From JADFRG01 sp036986135 (GTDB lineage Bacteria > Chloroflexota > Anaerolineae > Anaerolineales > E44-bin32): DNA of 64,000 bases. The stretch spans positions 1 to 64,000 of the forward strand of contig BTQZ01000009.1 of the NCBI GenBank assembly GCA_036986135.1, read 5' to 3'. Made by a program: the position numbers and the translations under genes. The notes under the pieces are model-generated. The model ran no database searches. It saw nothing but the letters and a program-made list of their open reading frames with translations, and was not told the DNA's origin. Positions 8,121 to 16,431 of the stretch are shown here, one piece after another; position 1 is the stretch's first letter, and each line of letters begins with the position of its first letter.

Positions 8121-9332
8121 TCACGTCTCTCCCACTCCCAAGCGCTCTTCCAGCCTGCGGCTGGAATAGGACATCACGGAACTTAAAACCCAAAATACTA
8201 CGGCGATAAATACAAATACTTCTGCTTGAAGCTGAATGAACTCGGAATCGGATTGGATGATAGCTCTTCCGATGGCCAGCAGTTCTGTGATCCCGACGAT
8301 CACGGCCAGAGTCGTGTCCTTGAACAGGCTGATGAACTGGCCCACCATGGACGGGATGACCGCCCGCAGGGCCTGGGGCAACTCGATCAAGAAAGTGGTT
8401 TGAAACCGGTTCAGCCCGATGGACTTCGCGGCTTCAACCTGACCCGGAGGTATGGCCTGCAATCCGCCGCGAATATTCTCGGCCATGTAGGCCGCGGCAA
8501 ATATGGTCATGCCGGCCATCGCGCGTATCAAGCGGTCAATTCTAAGCTCGGGCGGAAGGAACAGCGCGACGATGATGGAAGTCAAGAAAAGAATCGTAAT
8601 GAGCGGAACGCCGCGCACGACCTCGATGGTGATCGTGGACGTATAGTGCACGACAGAAAGAGACGACCTGCGCCCCAATGCGAGCAGGATCCCGATTGGA
8701 AACGCCAGCAACAGCCCACCAATGGCCAGGATCAGCGTTACGAGCAGGCCGCCCCAAAGCGATGTAGTAACACCAGGCAGGAACGAACTTCCGTCGATAC
8801 CTCGCAACAGTATTGGTATGAGGAGGGAAGAAGTGACCCAGCCGATCAGGATGTGCCGGCCCGTAAGCCGAAGCCGGTTTGCGACAAAGAAGCCAACAAA
8901 AACCAAGAGGGGATTCAGGAGCCAGGATAGCCGAAAGAGCAGCGCTGGTGATCCTTCAGGAGGTGGAAGGAAGACTCCGGCACTGAGGACTACCGCCAGC
9001 GCAAGCGCAAATGCCCGGAATAACCCCCGCCACACGCCCCAACTCAACCCGAACAGGAGCGACACCATCCACAAACTAACGCCGACTCGCCATAGCTCGG
9101 ATCGGGGGTATTGACCGACCAGGTAGAGCAGCGGCGAGCGTGTAATCGGCCGCCAATCGGCCGAGACGAATATCCACTCCAGAGCCGCGCGCAGAATCAA
9201 GAAGAGGGCGACGACTGTGACGATCGTCAGAATCGTGTTGTACCAGCGGTTAAACAGATTCTTGTGCAGCCACTCGACGGCTCCGGGCCGCTGTGGCGGT
9301 GCGATCGGCTGTTCGATAGTTGTGGCGCCCAT
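8121..9332 (-). CDS. aapM: Polar amino acid ABC transporter permease (AapM type)
   Basis: This 403-residue permease has a long N-terminal part with several extra helices and a C-terminal BPD_transp_1 core from about residue 185. The EAA loop reads V-E-A-A-K-S-I-G-L-N and is followed by P-Q-A-L-R-A-V-I-P. AapM/BztC permeases of the general L-amino acid importers have this extended layout. Its first base overlaps the final base of the preceding permease gene, which indicates translational coupling. Confidence 0.92.
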   Translation of the reverse strand: MGATTIEQPIAPPQRPGAVEWLHKNLFNRWYNTILTIVTVVALFLILRAALEWIFVSADWRPITRSPLLYLVGQYPRSELWRVGVSLWMVSLLFGLSWGVWRGLFRAFALALAVVLSAGVFLPPPEGSPALLFRLSWLLNPLLVFVGFFVANRLRLTGRHILIGWVTSSLLIPILLRGIDGSSFLPGVTTSLWGGLLVTLILAIGGLLLAFPIGILLALGRRSSLSVVHYTSTITIEVVRGVPLITILFLTSIIVALFLPPELRIDRLIRAMAGMTIFAAAYMAENIRGGLQAIPPGQVEAAKSIGLNRFQTTFLIELPQALRAVIPSMVGQFISLFKDTTLAVIVGITELLAIGRAIIQSDSEFIQLQAEVFVFIAVVFWVLSSVMSYSSRRLEERLGVGET

Positions 9333-10522
9333 TAGGTTTCGTACTGGATCTTTCGGTTGTATAGGTTTAAGACGAGTGAAGTAAAAAGACTAATAGCGAG
9401 ATAGGTGAGCATGACCATGGAAAAGACCGGCACCGCCCGCCCGGCCTGGTTGATCATGATGCGGCCGACCGCAAATAAATCCGGGTAGCCGATGGCGAGC
9501 GCCAGGCTCGAATTCTTGGTCAAGTTTAGAAACTGGCTGATCATGGGCGGGATCATGACGCGCATCGCCTGTGGAATGACTACTAGGCTCAGTACTTGTG
9601 CATTGCTCAGACCTATGGCGCTGGCCGCCTCTCTCTGCCCGCGATCCACCGCTTGAATTCCGGATCGAACGACTTCCGCGATAAATGCGGCCGTATAGGT
9701 GACTAGGCCGACAAGAAGGGCTGCGAATTCAGGTGTGAGTGTTGTTCCGCCCTTGAAGTTGAAGCCCTCCAGTAGCGGTATGTCCCACGTGATGGTTTGG
9801 CCGCCCTGAGAATTCCAGGCAAGCGCCGGGAATAAGAGCAGAAGGAACAGCGAAACAAGCGGGAAATAGGTCTGCCGCCCGGTCCGCTCACGAATCCGCC
9901 GGAGTACGATCCAGGCAACGGTGGCCGTTATGATTCCCAGCAGAATAGCGGCCAGGAAAACTAGTCCTTCGGTTGTGTACTTTGGCCAGGGAATAAAGAG
10001 GCCGCGCTGGTTGAGGTAGATCGGGCCGGGAAGAGCGATACTATCGCGCACCCGCGGAAACCGATTGAAGACCGCAAAGTACCATATGAACAGGAGCACT
10101 AAAAGTGGGGTATTACGGAAAAACTCGATATAAGCCAGAGCCAGGCGGCTCAGCAACCAGTTTGATGACATCCGCGCCAGCGCGATGCCCGTTCCCAGGA
10201 CGGTAGCTAGAATAATTCCGAGAAGCGAAACCTTGAGGGTATTGAGCAGGCCTACCAGAAACGCGTAAAGAAAGGGGCGGGAAGGGTCATACTCGATGAC
10301 CGACTCGCCAATCGGGAAGCCAGACTCCTGCGATAGAAAGTCGTAGCTCAAGGGCAAGCCGCGCTGTTCGGCAGCCTGTATGAAGTTGGTAACGAGCCAA
10401 ATTAGGGCGCCGATCATGAGCATCGCCGAAATTAGCTGCGCGGCCCCCCGCAGCACGCGCTCGTCTCTCCAGATCGGCACGTCGCTGGAGATGCTCAGCC
10501 GGGAGCCTTCTCTTAGGGTCAT
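9332..10522 (-). CDS. aapQ: Polar amino acid ABC transporter permease (AapQ type)
   Basis: A permease of about 396 residues with an N-terminal helix, a large inserted region between the first helices of the BPD core, and the EAA loop Q-R-E-A-A-S-A-I-G-L. This matches AapQ/BztB, the partner of the downstream AapM. I begin it at ATG 10522. A 15-codon longer frame would start inside the perfect hairpin at 10537-10571, so it is unlikely. No strong ribosome binding site is visible at 10522, so the start is less certain than the identity. Confidence 0.9.
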   Translation of the reverse strand: MTLREGSRLSISSDVPIWRDERVLRGAAQLISAMLMIGALIWLVTNFIQAAEQRGLPLSYDFLSQESGFPIGESVIEYDPSRPFLYAFLVGLLNTLKVSLLGIILATVLGTGIALARMSSNWLLSRLALAYIEFFRNTPLLVLLFIWYFAVFNRFPRVRDSIALPGPIYLNQRGLFIPWPKYTTEGLVFLAAILLGIITATVAWIVLRRIRERTGRQTYFPLVSLFLLLLFPALAWNSQGGQTITWDIPLLEGFNFKGGTTLTPEFAALLVGLVTYTAAFIAEVVRSGIQAVDRGQREAASAIGLSNAQVLSLVVIPQAMRVMIPPMISQFLNLTKNSSLALAIGYPDLFAVGRIMINQAGRAVPVFSMVMLTYLAISLFTSLVLNLYNRKIQYET

Positions 10523-10536
10523 TTGGGATATGCCAG

Positions 10537-10571
10537 CAGGGTGCAGCCATAAGAGAACTGGCTGCACCCTG
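10537..10571 (-). terminator. Intra-operon hairpin between aapJ and aapQ
   Basis: CAGGGTGCAGCC (10537-10548) and GGCTGCACCCTG (10560-10571) form a perfect 12-bp stem with an 11-base loop. There is no long T run. It lies between the binding-protein stop and the permease start, where such hairpins protect the binding-protein mRNA or partly terminate transcription. Confidence 0.7.
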
Positions 10572-10591
10572 CTTCGTGACGGGTCAAAGTG

Positions 10592-11716
10592 CTACTTCAT
10601 CGGCGGCGCGTAAATCAGCCCGCCATCGGTCCAGTGCGCGTTTGGCCCTCTCGGCAACGTGAAAGCAAGCCCGTTGGGTCCGAGATATCGATCGTAGATC
10701 TCGCCGTAGTTACCGACCGCAGCAAGAACATCCTGCATGAAGGTGGCAGACAGGCCGAGTTCAGCCTGGCCGAATTCGCCTTCCACCCCCAGCATCCGGA
10801 GCACATTCAGGTTGTCGGAGCTGGCCATATCGCCGACATTGGCCTGCGTCACATCCAGCCATTCCGCGTTGATCAACCCCCACATCACGGTCTTCACCAG
10901 ATCGAGCCACTGGTCATCGCCATGGGGAACGACGGGGGTCAGCGGTTCCTTGGAGATCGTTATGTCCAGGATATCGTGGGCGCTCGGGTCAGCAAACCCT
11001 TCCCGTACACCCAGCAGCTGGGACTTGTCGCTGGTGGTGGCGTCGCAGCGACCCTCTTCATAGGCATTGTAGACCGAGGCAGTATCTTCGAACGAGACCA
11101 CTTCCAAGGCCATGCCGAGCTGTCGGAAGGCGGATGCCAGGTTTAGCTCCGTCGTCGTTCCTGTGGTCACACACACGGTCGCGCCATCCAGCTGCTCGAG
11201 CTCGGTCACTCCGCTGTCGCTTGGCACCATGAAGCCCTGACCGTCGTAGAACATCACAACGGTGAAGTTGCCCCATTGGGCGTCGCGCGAGGTGGTCCAG
11301 GTAACATTCCGGGTGAGCACATCGATCTCGCCACTCTGGACTGCGGGCCCACGCTCTGCAGCGGTTAGGGGGACAATCTCGATTGCCTCGGCGTCACCGA
11401 GCACTGCGGCCGCGATGGCGCGGCACAGGTCGACGTCGATGCCTACGTTCCGGCCGTTCTCGTCAAGGTATCCAAAACCTAGCAAATCGGTTCGGCCGCC
11501 GCAGACGAGTCGACCACGATCCTGAACCCTGGCCAGGATTTCTCCGTAGCCGGGGGCCTGGACCTGCTCGATCATAGTCTCGCCTTCGCCCTCGACCTCG
11601 ACCGTGACCTCGACGATACGCGTAACTTCGACTTGTTCGCCAGATGAGGCGCAGGCACCAAGCGTCAGAGCAAGCGCGAGCAGCCCGGCGAGCATTAGGG
11701 TAGTCTTACGAGTCAT
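10592..11716 (-). CDS. aapJ: Polar amino acid ABC transporter, substrate-binding lipoprotein
   Basis: This 374-residue family 3 solute-binding protein opens with a signal peptide ending in L-G-A-C, so it is a lipoprotein. An E-V-T-R-I-V-E-V-T linker follows, then the binding domain with L-V-C-G-G-R-T-D-L-L-G-F-G-Y, G-I-D-V-D-L-C-R-A-I-A-A-A and the A-E-R-G-P-A-V-Q-S-G-E-I-D-V segment typical of AapJ. It captures L-amino acids outside the membrane for AapQMP. AGGAGGAG lies just upstream of the ATG at 11716. It is first and probably the most expressed gene of the operon. Confidence 0.93.
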   Translation of the reverse strand: MTRKTTLMLAGLLALALTLGACASSGEQVEVTRIVEVTVEVEGEGETMIEQVQAPGYGEILARVQDRGRLVCGGRTDLLGFGYLDENGRNVGIDVDLCRAIAAAVLGDAEAIEIVPLTAAERGPAVQSGEIDVLTRNVTWTTSRDAQWGNFTVVMFYDGQGFMVPSDSGVTELEQLDGATVCVTTGTTTELNLASAFRQLGMALEVVSFEDTASVYNAYEEGRCDATTSDKSQLLGVREGFADPSAHDILDITISKEPLTPVVPHGDDQWLDLVKTVMWGLINAEWLDVTQANVGDMASSDNLNVLRMLGVEGEFGQAELGLSATFMQDVLAAVGNYGEIYDRYLGPNGLAFTLPRGPNAHWTDGGLIYAPPMK

Positions 11717-12031
11717 TAGATTATCTCCTCCTCAGGTAGAAAGTTGCACGGATAAGCCAAGCGAAATAATCTTGCAGCACCTCCTTTGGCGGTAGCGCAG
11801 TCGAAGGTATTGCTGGCAAGCATCCAGCCAGCTCGGATCCCCTGAAATGGTATCCCGAAGGGACAACCATATCGTAAAGTACATGGAACTGTATCGTCAA
11901 GATTGCGTATTTGGAGGTGATGGTCATTAATACAGAAACGACAGCCTACTCAACACCCCTAACTACTTTCCCCCTTACAAGCACCCTTATCGGTGGTAAT
12001 TTTAACGGGCATCAAGCCGCAGGAATAATGC
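11717..12031. promoter_or_regulatory. Divergent gap between aapJ and a kinase; leader box AAAGGAGGTG
   Basis: No gene is supported in these 315 bases. On the minus strand AAAGGAGGTG lies at 11787-11778, 61 bases before the aapJ start and separate from the true ribosome binding site AGGAGGAG. The same arrangement precedes the binding proteins at 41375 and 54097 and the membrane gene at 15695. On the plus strand GGAGGTGATG near 11913 precedes a short open frame that runs past the kinase start. Promoters for both genes must lie here, but I could not pick convincing -35/-10 pairs. Confidence 0.5.
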
Positions 12032-13519
12032 ATGGCTGGACTCCTCGGTCACACGCTAGACCACTATCGCCTGGACGAACAAATCGGCCAGGGCGGGATG
12101 GCAACGGTCTACAAGGCGCATGACACGCGCAGTGGAGAAGACGTAGCCATCAAAGTGCTTTCCCCTACCATCACCGGGGAACGGCGCTTCGTCAAGCGTT
12201 TCCGCCGCGAGGCCGAGATTGTCAAACAACGCCTCAGGCACCCCAATATTGCCCCCGTAATTGCATATGGTGAGACGGATGGCTACGTGTATATCGTCAT
12301 GCCTTTCATCCAGGGCGAGACGCTTTCCGAACGCCTGGTGCGAAAAGGTTTGACGGAACTGGAGGCCAATGAATACGTGGGTCAGATCTGCGATGCACTG
12401 CACTTCGCCCACAAGAAGAAAATCATCCATCGCGATATTAAGCCCGCCAACATCATGATCAAAGATTCGGGGGAAGCGGTGCTTATGGACTTCGGCCTGG
12501 CCCGGCACGTGGAAGGGTCTGGAAAGCTCACTGGGTCCATGCTGATGGGTACGCCGGCTTTTGTATCCCCCGAGCAGGCCCAAGGCAAAAAGCTCGATGC
12601 ACGCTCCGATCAATACTCGCTCGGCGTCGTACTTTATCTGATCGCTACCGGGCATCTTCCGTTCGATTCCGAATCCCCAATGGCGCTCGTTTTGATGCAT
12701 ATTCAGGATCCGGTGCCGAGACCTAGCCGACTGAACCCGAGTCTCAAGCCGGCGCTGGAGCGGGTGATACTCAAGTCTCTGGCCAAATCCAGAGATGAAC
12801 GGTTTAAGGACGTCGCAGAACTTAAGCGCGCCTACCAGGCGGCGTTAGGCGGGGACCCGATCCCATGGGTCGAGGCACCGACCGAGGTTATCCCCGGGCG
12901 TGCTCTTGAGGACATGCCTCAACGGAGACCGTTCCCAACCTGGATAATTCCGGCCAGTGCTGTTCCAATTGTGGCGCTGCTGGCGATTTTGGCTTTCCGA
13001 TCCTCGGCAGCCGATCAGGGGGATGAGAATAATGGAAATGGTGTAGTGCCGGTGGAAGGCTTTAGTCTGACGAAGACGCCATTCGTCGCGCCTACCGAAG
13101 CGCCTCCCACGGCCACTCCGGAGCCCACGCTGATTCCCACGCCGGTTGAAGTTTCCGCATGCCCCGGATTGCGCATGATCGGCTTCTCAAGACAAGGAAA
13201 CCAGGTAAGCTGGAGTATTGAGAACTCAACCGGATCGCAGGCGCGAATTACGAATGTTGGCTTCACGTGGCTGGGAGACAACGTTCCCCAAGAGGTGGGA
13301 CTTGGAGGCGGAGTTTGGTTGGACGAGAGTGAGATCGGCGGTTTGATCGATGCCACCAATCCGGAAATATCGGATGATCCAAGAGCCACGATACCGGATG
13401 ACACGATTCGCAGCTTGAACATCAAGCATCTCTTTGGCCCGCTCGATGATGGACGCTACGCTCTTGAACTGCTGTTTGAACTGGGCGCAACCCAATGCTT
13501 GCTCCAGACCGAATACTAG
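12032..13519 (+). CDS. Membrane Ser/Thr protein kinase with folded C-terminal ectodomain
   Basis: The kinase domain (about 10-275) has G-Q-G-G-M-A-T-V-Y, V-A-I-K-V-L, H-R-D-I-K-P-A-N, D-F-G-L-A and G-T-P-A-F-V-S-P-E-Q. One membrane helix follows at about 303-322, then a Thr/Pro linker. From about residue 374 there is a roughly 120-residue ectodomain bounded by two Cys (A-C-P-G-L near its start, T-Q-C-L-L at its end). The pattern V-S-W-S-I-E-N, I-T-N-V-G-F-T-W and V-G-L-G-G-G-V-W also occurs in the C-terminal domain of the membrane protein at 61070-62557, so this is a shared extracytoplasmic domain, probably beta-sandwich. AGGA eight bases before the ATG is a weak ribosome binding site. Confidence 0.93.
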   Translation: MAGLLGHTLDHYRLDEQIGQGGMATVYKAHDTRSGEDVAIKVLSPTITGERRFVKRFRREAEIVKQRLRHPNIAPVIAYGETDGYVYIVMPFIQGETLSERLVRKGLTELEANEYVGQICDALHFAHKKKIIHRDIKPANIMIKDSGEAVLMDFGLARHVEGSGKLTGSMLMGTPAFVSPEQAQGKKLDARSDQYSLGVVLYLIATGHLPFDSESPMALVLMHIQDPVPRPSRLNPSLKPALERVILKSLAKSRDERFKDVAELKRAYQAALGGDPIPWVEAPTEVIPGRALEDMPQRRPFPTWIIPASAVPIVALLAILAFRSSAADQGDENNGNGVVPVEGFSLTKTPFVAPTEAPPTATPEPTLIPTPVEVSACPGLRMIGFSRQGNQVSWSIENSTGSQARITNVGFTWLGDNVPQEVGLGGGVWLDESEIGGLIDATNPEISDDPRATIPDDTIRSLNIKHLFGPLDDGRYALELLFELGATQCLLQTEY

Positions 13520-13656
13520 TACCTCTCCGATAGACCCCAACCCGCGTGCCGGCTGGGCCGACCGCTGCCACACAAGGACTTAACGTATCACGGTAGGTGC
13601 CCAATTCGAGAGGGGAGGGAATGCGCCCTTAGTCATGAGGCCTCAATTTGAGTGGC

Positions 13657-13690
13657 TGGAGGGGACGACCGCGTTCGGCCTCCCCCTCCA
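13657..13690. terminator. Possible bidirectional hairpin between kinase and doxX
   Basis: TGGAGGGG (13657-13664) pairs with CCCCTCCA (13683-13690). The loop contains a small inner GACC/GGCC pairing. It sits between two convergent genes but lacks a T run on either strand. Confidence 0.35.
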
Positions 13691-13733
13691 ATGATAGGGA
13701 ATGATGCCTTGGTGAGGCTGGAGGGTTCCCTGC

Positions 13734-14219
13734 CTAGAATAGTCCCAGAAGATTGTCCAGGCTCCAGACCGCCCACGCGCCCGTGGCAAAGATCACGACT
13801 TCGGAGGCTATCATCATCAGGTTCTGTCCTTGCTCGCATTGATAGCAGCGATTGACGTTGATGTCCTTCGTCGGTCGCACTCCTGCCAGCGCCAGATAAT
13901 TGAGATTCAGGAATACGGCGACTAGGGCAGCGAGCGGAGTGAAGATCCCGAATACCAGGCCGATTCCCACAGCCAGTTCCCCGGCTAAGTTTAGATAGGG
14001 AAACCATGATGCATTGGGTACGACCGTGCGCTTAATCAACGCGCCGTATCCGGGAACGGGGTGATTGTCGGCGAGATCAGAAACCCAATTCACCATCTGA
14101 CCGCCTACGAACTTGCGCAGCGGCTTATGCCGGACGCTCTCCAGCCACCAAAGTCCAACGGCAATGCGCAAGAACGCCAGCCATTGTTCAACGGTGAGAA
14201 TTCCAAAAACGGTCTCCAT
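13734..14219 (-). CDS. DoxX family membrane protein
   Basis: The 161-residue product has four predicted helices and the DoxX/DoxD pattern: an early R-I-A-V-G-L-W-W-L-E-S helix, N-L-A-G-E-L-A-V-G-I-G-L-V-F-G and N-L-N-Y-L-A-L. Family members are small integral membrane proteins, some linked to thiosulfate:quinone oxidoreduction and others of unknown role. A C-Y-Q-C-E-Q-G-Q-N segment between the last two helices is unusual and could bind metal or be redox active. I chose the ATG at 14219 because GGAGG lies eight bases before it; the longer frame has no such site. It is divergent from the sigma factor gene. Confidence 0.8.
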   Translation of the reverse strand: METVFGILTVEQWLAFLRIAVGLWWLESVRHKPLRKFVGGQMVNWVSDLADNHPVPGYGALIKRTVVPNASWFPYLNLAGELAVGIGLVFGIFTPLAALVAVFLNLNYLALAGVRPTKDINVNRCYQCEQGQNLMMIASEVVIFATGAWAVWSLDNLLGLF

Positions 14220-14394
14220 AAGGTCAGCCTCCTTCTCAGATAATCTCAAGAACCTAGACGGCCCCAAGGTAGGATACCTTACCGTCAAGATACACCGAGA
14301 ACCTGATCAGGAGAGGGGAAGAAGTGGGACGCCTGGATGTACTTCTAGAGAGAGGCAGGATTTCCAGCGGTATACTCATCTGCGAGGGATTACT

Positions 14395-15024
14395 TTGTCT
14401 GAGAGAGCCAACGAGCAATGGGTAGCCGAACTGAGTGCGCCGGGCGAGGCGCAGGAAGATGCTCTATCTGATCTACGGGCCGTCATTCTGCGGGGACTTC
14501 CCTATGCGCTCTCAAACTGGCTGAGCCCTTCGGATCCCCAGTTCGAATCCCTATCCGAGGAGGTGGCGCAAGACACTTTGCTACGAGTACTGGACAGCTT
14601 GCACACCTTCGAAGGCCGAAGCAAGTTCACCACCTGGGTGCACAAGATCGCCGTGCGCATCGCGCTCACTGAGCTGCGCAGAAAGCGCTGGAGGGACGTA
14701 TCGCTCGACGAGCTTACCGAAAACGTTCCTGGCGAGGGGTTTCTGGCGGCTCAGGAGGCCGGCCCGGATGTTGTTGCTGAACAGAGCGACATGATTGCGC
14801 ATTTGCAGCGCGTGATCTCGGAGGAGCTCACCGTGAAGCAGCGCGAAGCGTTGATAGCCACCCGCATCCATGGGATGCCGATGGAAGAGGTAGCGCGCCG
14901 GATGGGTACGAATCGCAATGCACTGTACAAGCTGCTGCATGACGCACGGCAGCGGTTGAAGAGCCGTCTGGAAGAGGAGGGTCTGTCGCCCGAAGACCTT
15001 TTGGCGACCTTTGAATCAGGGTAA
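14395..15024 (+). CDS. RNA polymerase sigma factor, ECF type
   Basis: About 209 residues with sigma region 2 (E-E-V-A-Q-D-T-L-L-R-V-L ... F-T-T-W-V-H-K-I-A-V-R) and region 4 (E-L-T-V-K-Q-R-E-A-L-I-A-T and M-E-E-V-A-R-R-M-G-T-N-R-N-A-L-Y-K-L-L-H-D-A-R), joined by a short linker as in ECF factors. It directs RNA polymerase to a specific promoter set, probably under control of the next gene. I start it at TTG 14395 with GAGGG seven bases upstream; the frame is open further back, but that part lies antisense to doxX and its leader and looks noncoding. TATACT at 14371 may be its -10. Confidence 0.85.
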   Translation: MSERANEQWVAELSAPGEAQEDALSDLRAVILRGLPYALSNWLSPSDPQFESLSEEVAQDTLLRVLDSLHTFEGRSKFTTWVHKIAVRIALTELRRKRWRDVSLDELTENVPGEGFLAAQEAGPDVVAEQSDMIAHLQRVISEELTVKQREALIATRIHGMPMEEVARRMGTNRNALYKLLHDARQRLKSRLEEEGLSPEDLLATFESG

Positions 15025-15070
15025 GAACTAGCGCCAACCCCACGTCCCAGTGGCAGGAGATTGGATCTCG

Positions 15071-15304
15071 ATGGGTCAATCAGAAGACATCTTGCGGAAA
15101 CTCGTGGAACAGATCGCGCGCACTCAGCAGCGCGAGCTGGATTGCGGCGAAGTTTTCGCGGTTCTCGATCAATACGCCGACGCGATCGTCGCGGGGGAGG
15201 AGCTAGGGGAGCAGTTCGATTTGGTCATCCAGCATCTTGATCTTTGCCCCGACTGCCTGGAGGAATACGAGTCGCTGCTGAGCGTGTTGCAGACGAAGCA
15301 CTAA
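15071..15304 (+). CDS. Small soluble zinc-binding anti-sigma factor candidate
   Basis: A 77-residue acidic protein encoded 46 bases after the ECF sigma gene. Its C-terminal half has H-L-D-L-C-P-D-C, which matches the H-x3-C-x2-C signature of zinc-binding anti-sigma domains, plus a Cys upstream (L-D-C-G-E). It has no membrane helix, so it would act in the cytoplasm, perhaps as a redox or metal switch. I use ATG 15071 (AGGAG 11 bases upstream); GTG 15050 in frame is an alternative that adds seven residues. Position and motif support the call, but binding to the sigma factor is inferred. Confidence 0.7.
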   Translation: MGQSEDILRKLVEQIARTQQRELDCGEVFAVLDQYADAIVAGEELGEQFDLVIQHLDLCPDCLEEYESLLSVLQTKH

Positions 15305-15333
15305 CGTGAGCTGAATTCAAGTTTCGCTTTCTG

Positions 15334-15365
15334 GGCCCTGCGATCGCTCGCAGGGCCTTTTTTGT
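15334..15365 (+). terminator. Strong Rho-independent terminator after the sigma/anti-sigma pair
   Basis: GGCCCTGCGA (15334-15343) pairs perfectly with TCGCAGGGCC (15348-15357) across a four-base loop, followed by seven T. Confidence 0.92.
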
Positions 15366-15445
15366 ATTTGGCTAGAAGTAAGAGCTGGAGTTCGTGAATC
15401 GTCAGTCTAGGTAGAAAGGTTGGCAAGCTTACTATCGGAGGCCCA

Positions 15446-15619
15446 ATGACACTCGCAGAAATTCGCCCACTCTTGGTTGTTGCACTGATCGGTCTGATGT
15501 CGCTATCTGCCATTCGAAGCTACTACCAGAAAAGCGATCAGACCGCAGTACGTATCCCAGTGCGGTTTGAGAAGGGTCGGCAAGCGCAGCGCGTTGAAAT
15601 CCGTCGACTTGCCGATTAG
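15446..15619 (+). CDS. Small single-pass membrane protein, 57 residues
   Basis: A short gene with a good ribosome binding site (GGAGG at 15437-15441) and ATG 15446, ending with TAG at 15619. Residues about 9-23 (L-L-V-V-A-L-I-G-L-M-S-L-S-A-I) form one membrane helix, and the rest is a basic, probably cytoplasmic tail. It lies between a strong terminator and the three-gene membrane protein array, so it may be the first gene of that operon. No family is recognised. Confidence 0.6.
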   Translation: MTLAEIRPLLVVALIGLMSLSAIRSYYQKSDQTAVRIPVRFEKGRQAQRVEIRRLAD

Positions 15620-15630
15620 CCGCGTGACAA

Positions 15631-15694
15631 AAGGAGGATCATTGAAAAGACTTTCCACATTTAACGAACAGAATTCCCGAAATAGGAGGCACAA
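15631..15694 (+). promoter_or_regulatory. Leader with extra AAAGGAGG box and possible 22-codon leader frame
   Basis: AAAGGAGG at about 15630-15637 precedes TTG 15642, from which 22 codons run to a TAG inside the next gene. The real ribosome binding site of that gene, AATAGGAGG, comes about 45 bases later. The layout resembles the leaders of the three binding-protein genes in this window. Confidence 0.35.
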
Positions 15695-16417
15695 ATGCAG
15701 CAATTCATAGGCAAGATGTCACGTATGTATCCGCTACTCATCGTCATGGGTTTCATGATGGTAGCCATTGCATTCGTGGTCGGCTACTTCAACTCCCAGG
15801 CTGCCGCCAGTTACTTCAGTCAGCCCAAGGTTCTGCGTGAGACCACACTGTTGGCCGAGCGCGCCGCGATCGAGAGCATCGATCTTTGGCTGCCATACTT
15901 CAAGTTCCTGGGCATCGGACTGATCCTAGGCGGAATCGTGATGGCTCTCAGGGTCATCATTGACAGATTACGGGGTGCAGGGGAAGAAGTTCTTGAGAAC
16001 CTGCCCGCAAAAATCCGCCCTGCGCTGCCGAGTCCACCCTGGTATGCCCCAATGATGCCGATGATCATGGTGCTGGGCTTGCTGATCTACATCGTGGCGC
16101 TGATCGTCGCTCTCGGCTCAGCGGCCGACGCACGCGCGCTCTTCGCCAATCCAATCCCGGCTATCGATGCGGCAGGAGCTGGAACGGCACTACTGGCGAC
16201 GCTCAGTGGGATCAAGGCCACCTCGGCCTGGCTCGTTCCCCTTAAGTTCTTCGGCACTGCGACCGAATTTCTGGCGATTGCCATGGGGCTCTCGACCATC
16301 ATCTGGATCCTCTCTCAGCAGACCGAGATGATCGCCCAGGGTATCGACATCGGACGCACGCGCGCCAAAGCCGCGCGCCGTGAGGACGAGCGCGCACCCG
16401 CATACGCGGACAACTAA
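15695..16417 (+). CDS. Membrane protein with two copies of a two-helix module (array protein 1)
   Basis: The 240-residue product has four predicted helices arranged as two repeats. Module 1 (about 11-95) and module 2 (about 112-205) each have a first helix, a loop of about 40 residues with small or acidic residues, a conserved W-x-x-P/F-x-K-F-x-G entry to the second helix, and a basic cytoplasmic end. The tail is highly charged (R-T-R-A-K-A-A-R-R-E-D-E-R). GGAGG lies seven bases before ATG 15695. The two downstream genes encode the same module, so the three probably form one membrane complex. I recognise no known family. Confidence 0.75.
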   Translation: MQQFIGKMSRMYPLLIVMGFMMVAIAFVVGYFNSQAAASYFSQPKVLRETTLLAERAAIESIDLWLPYFKFLGIGLILGGIVMALRVIIDRLRGAGEEVLENLPAKIRPALPSPPWYAPMMPMIMVLGLLIYIVALIVALGSAADARALFANPIPAIDAAGAGTALLATLSGIKATSAWLVPLKFFGTATEFLAIAMGLSTIIWILSQQTEMIAQGIDIGRTRAKAARREDERAPAYADN

Positions 16418-16431
16418 CTAGGAGATATCAC

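Noticed and set aside
8226..8930. 234-codon plus-strand frame rich in Asp, Gln and Arg
   Set aside because: It is antisense to the aapM permease, and the composition is typical of the reverse complement of membrane helices.
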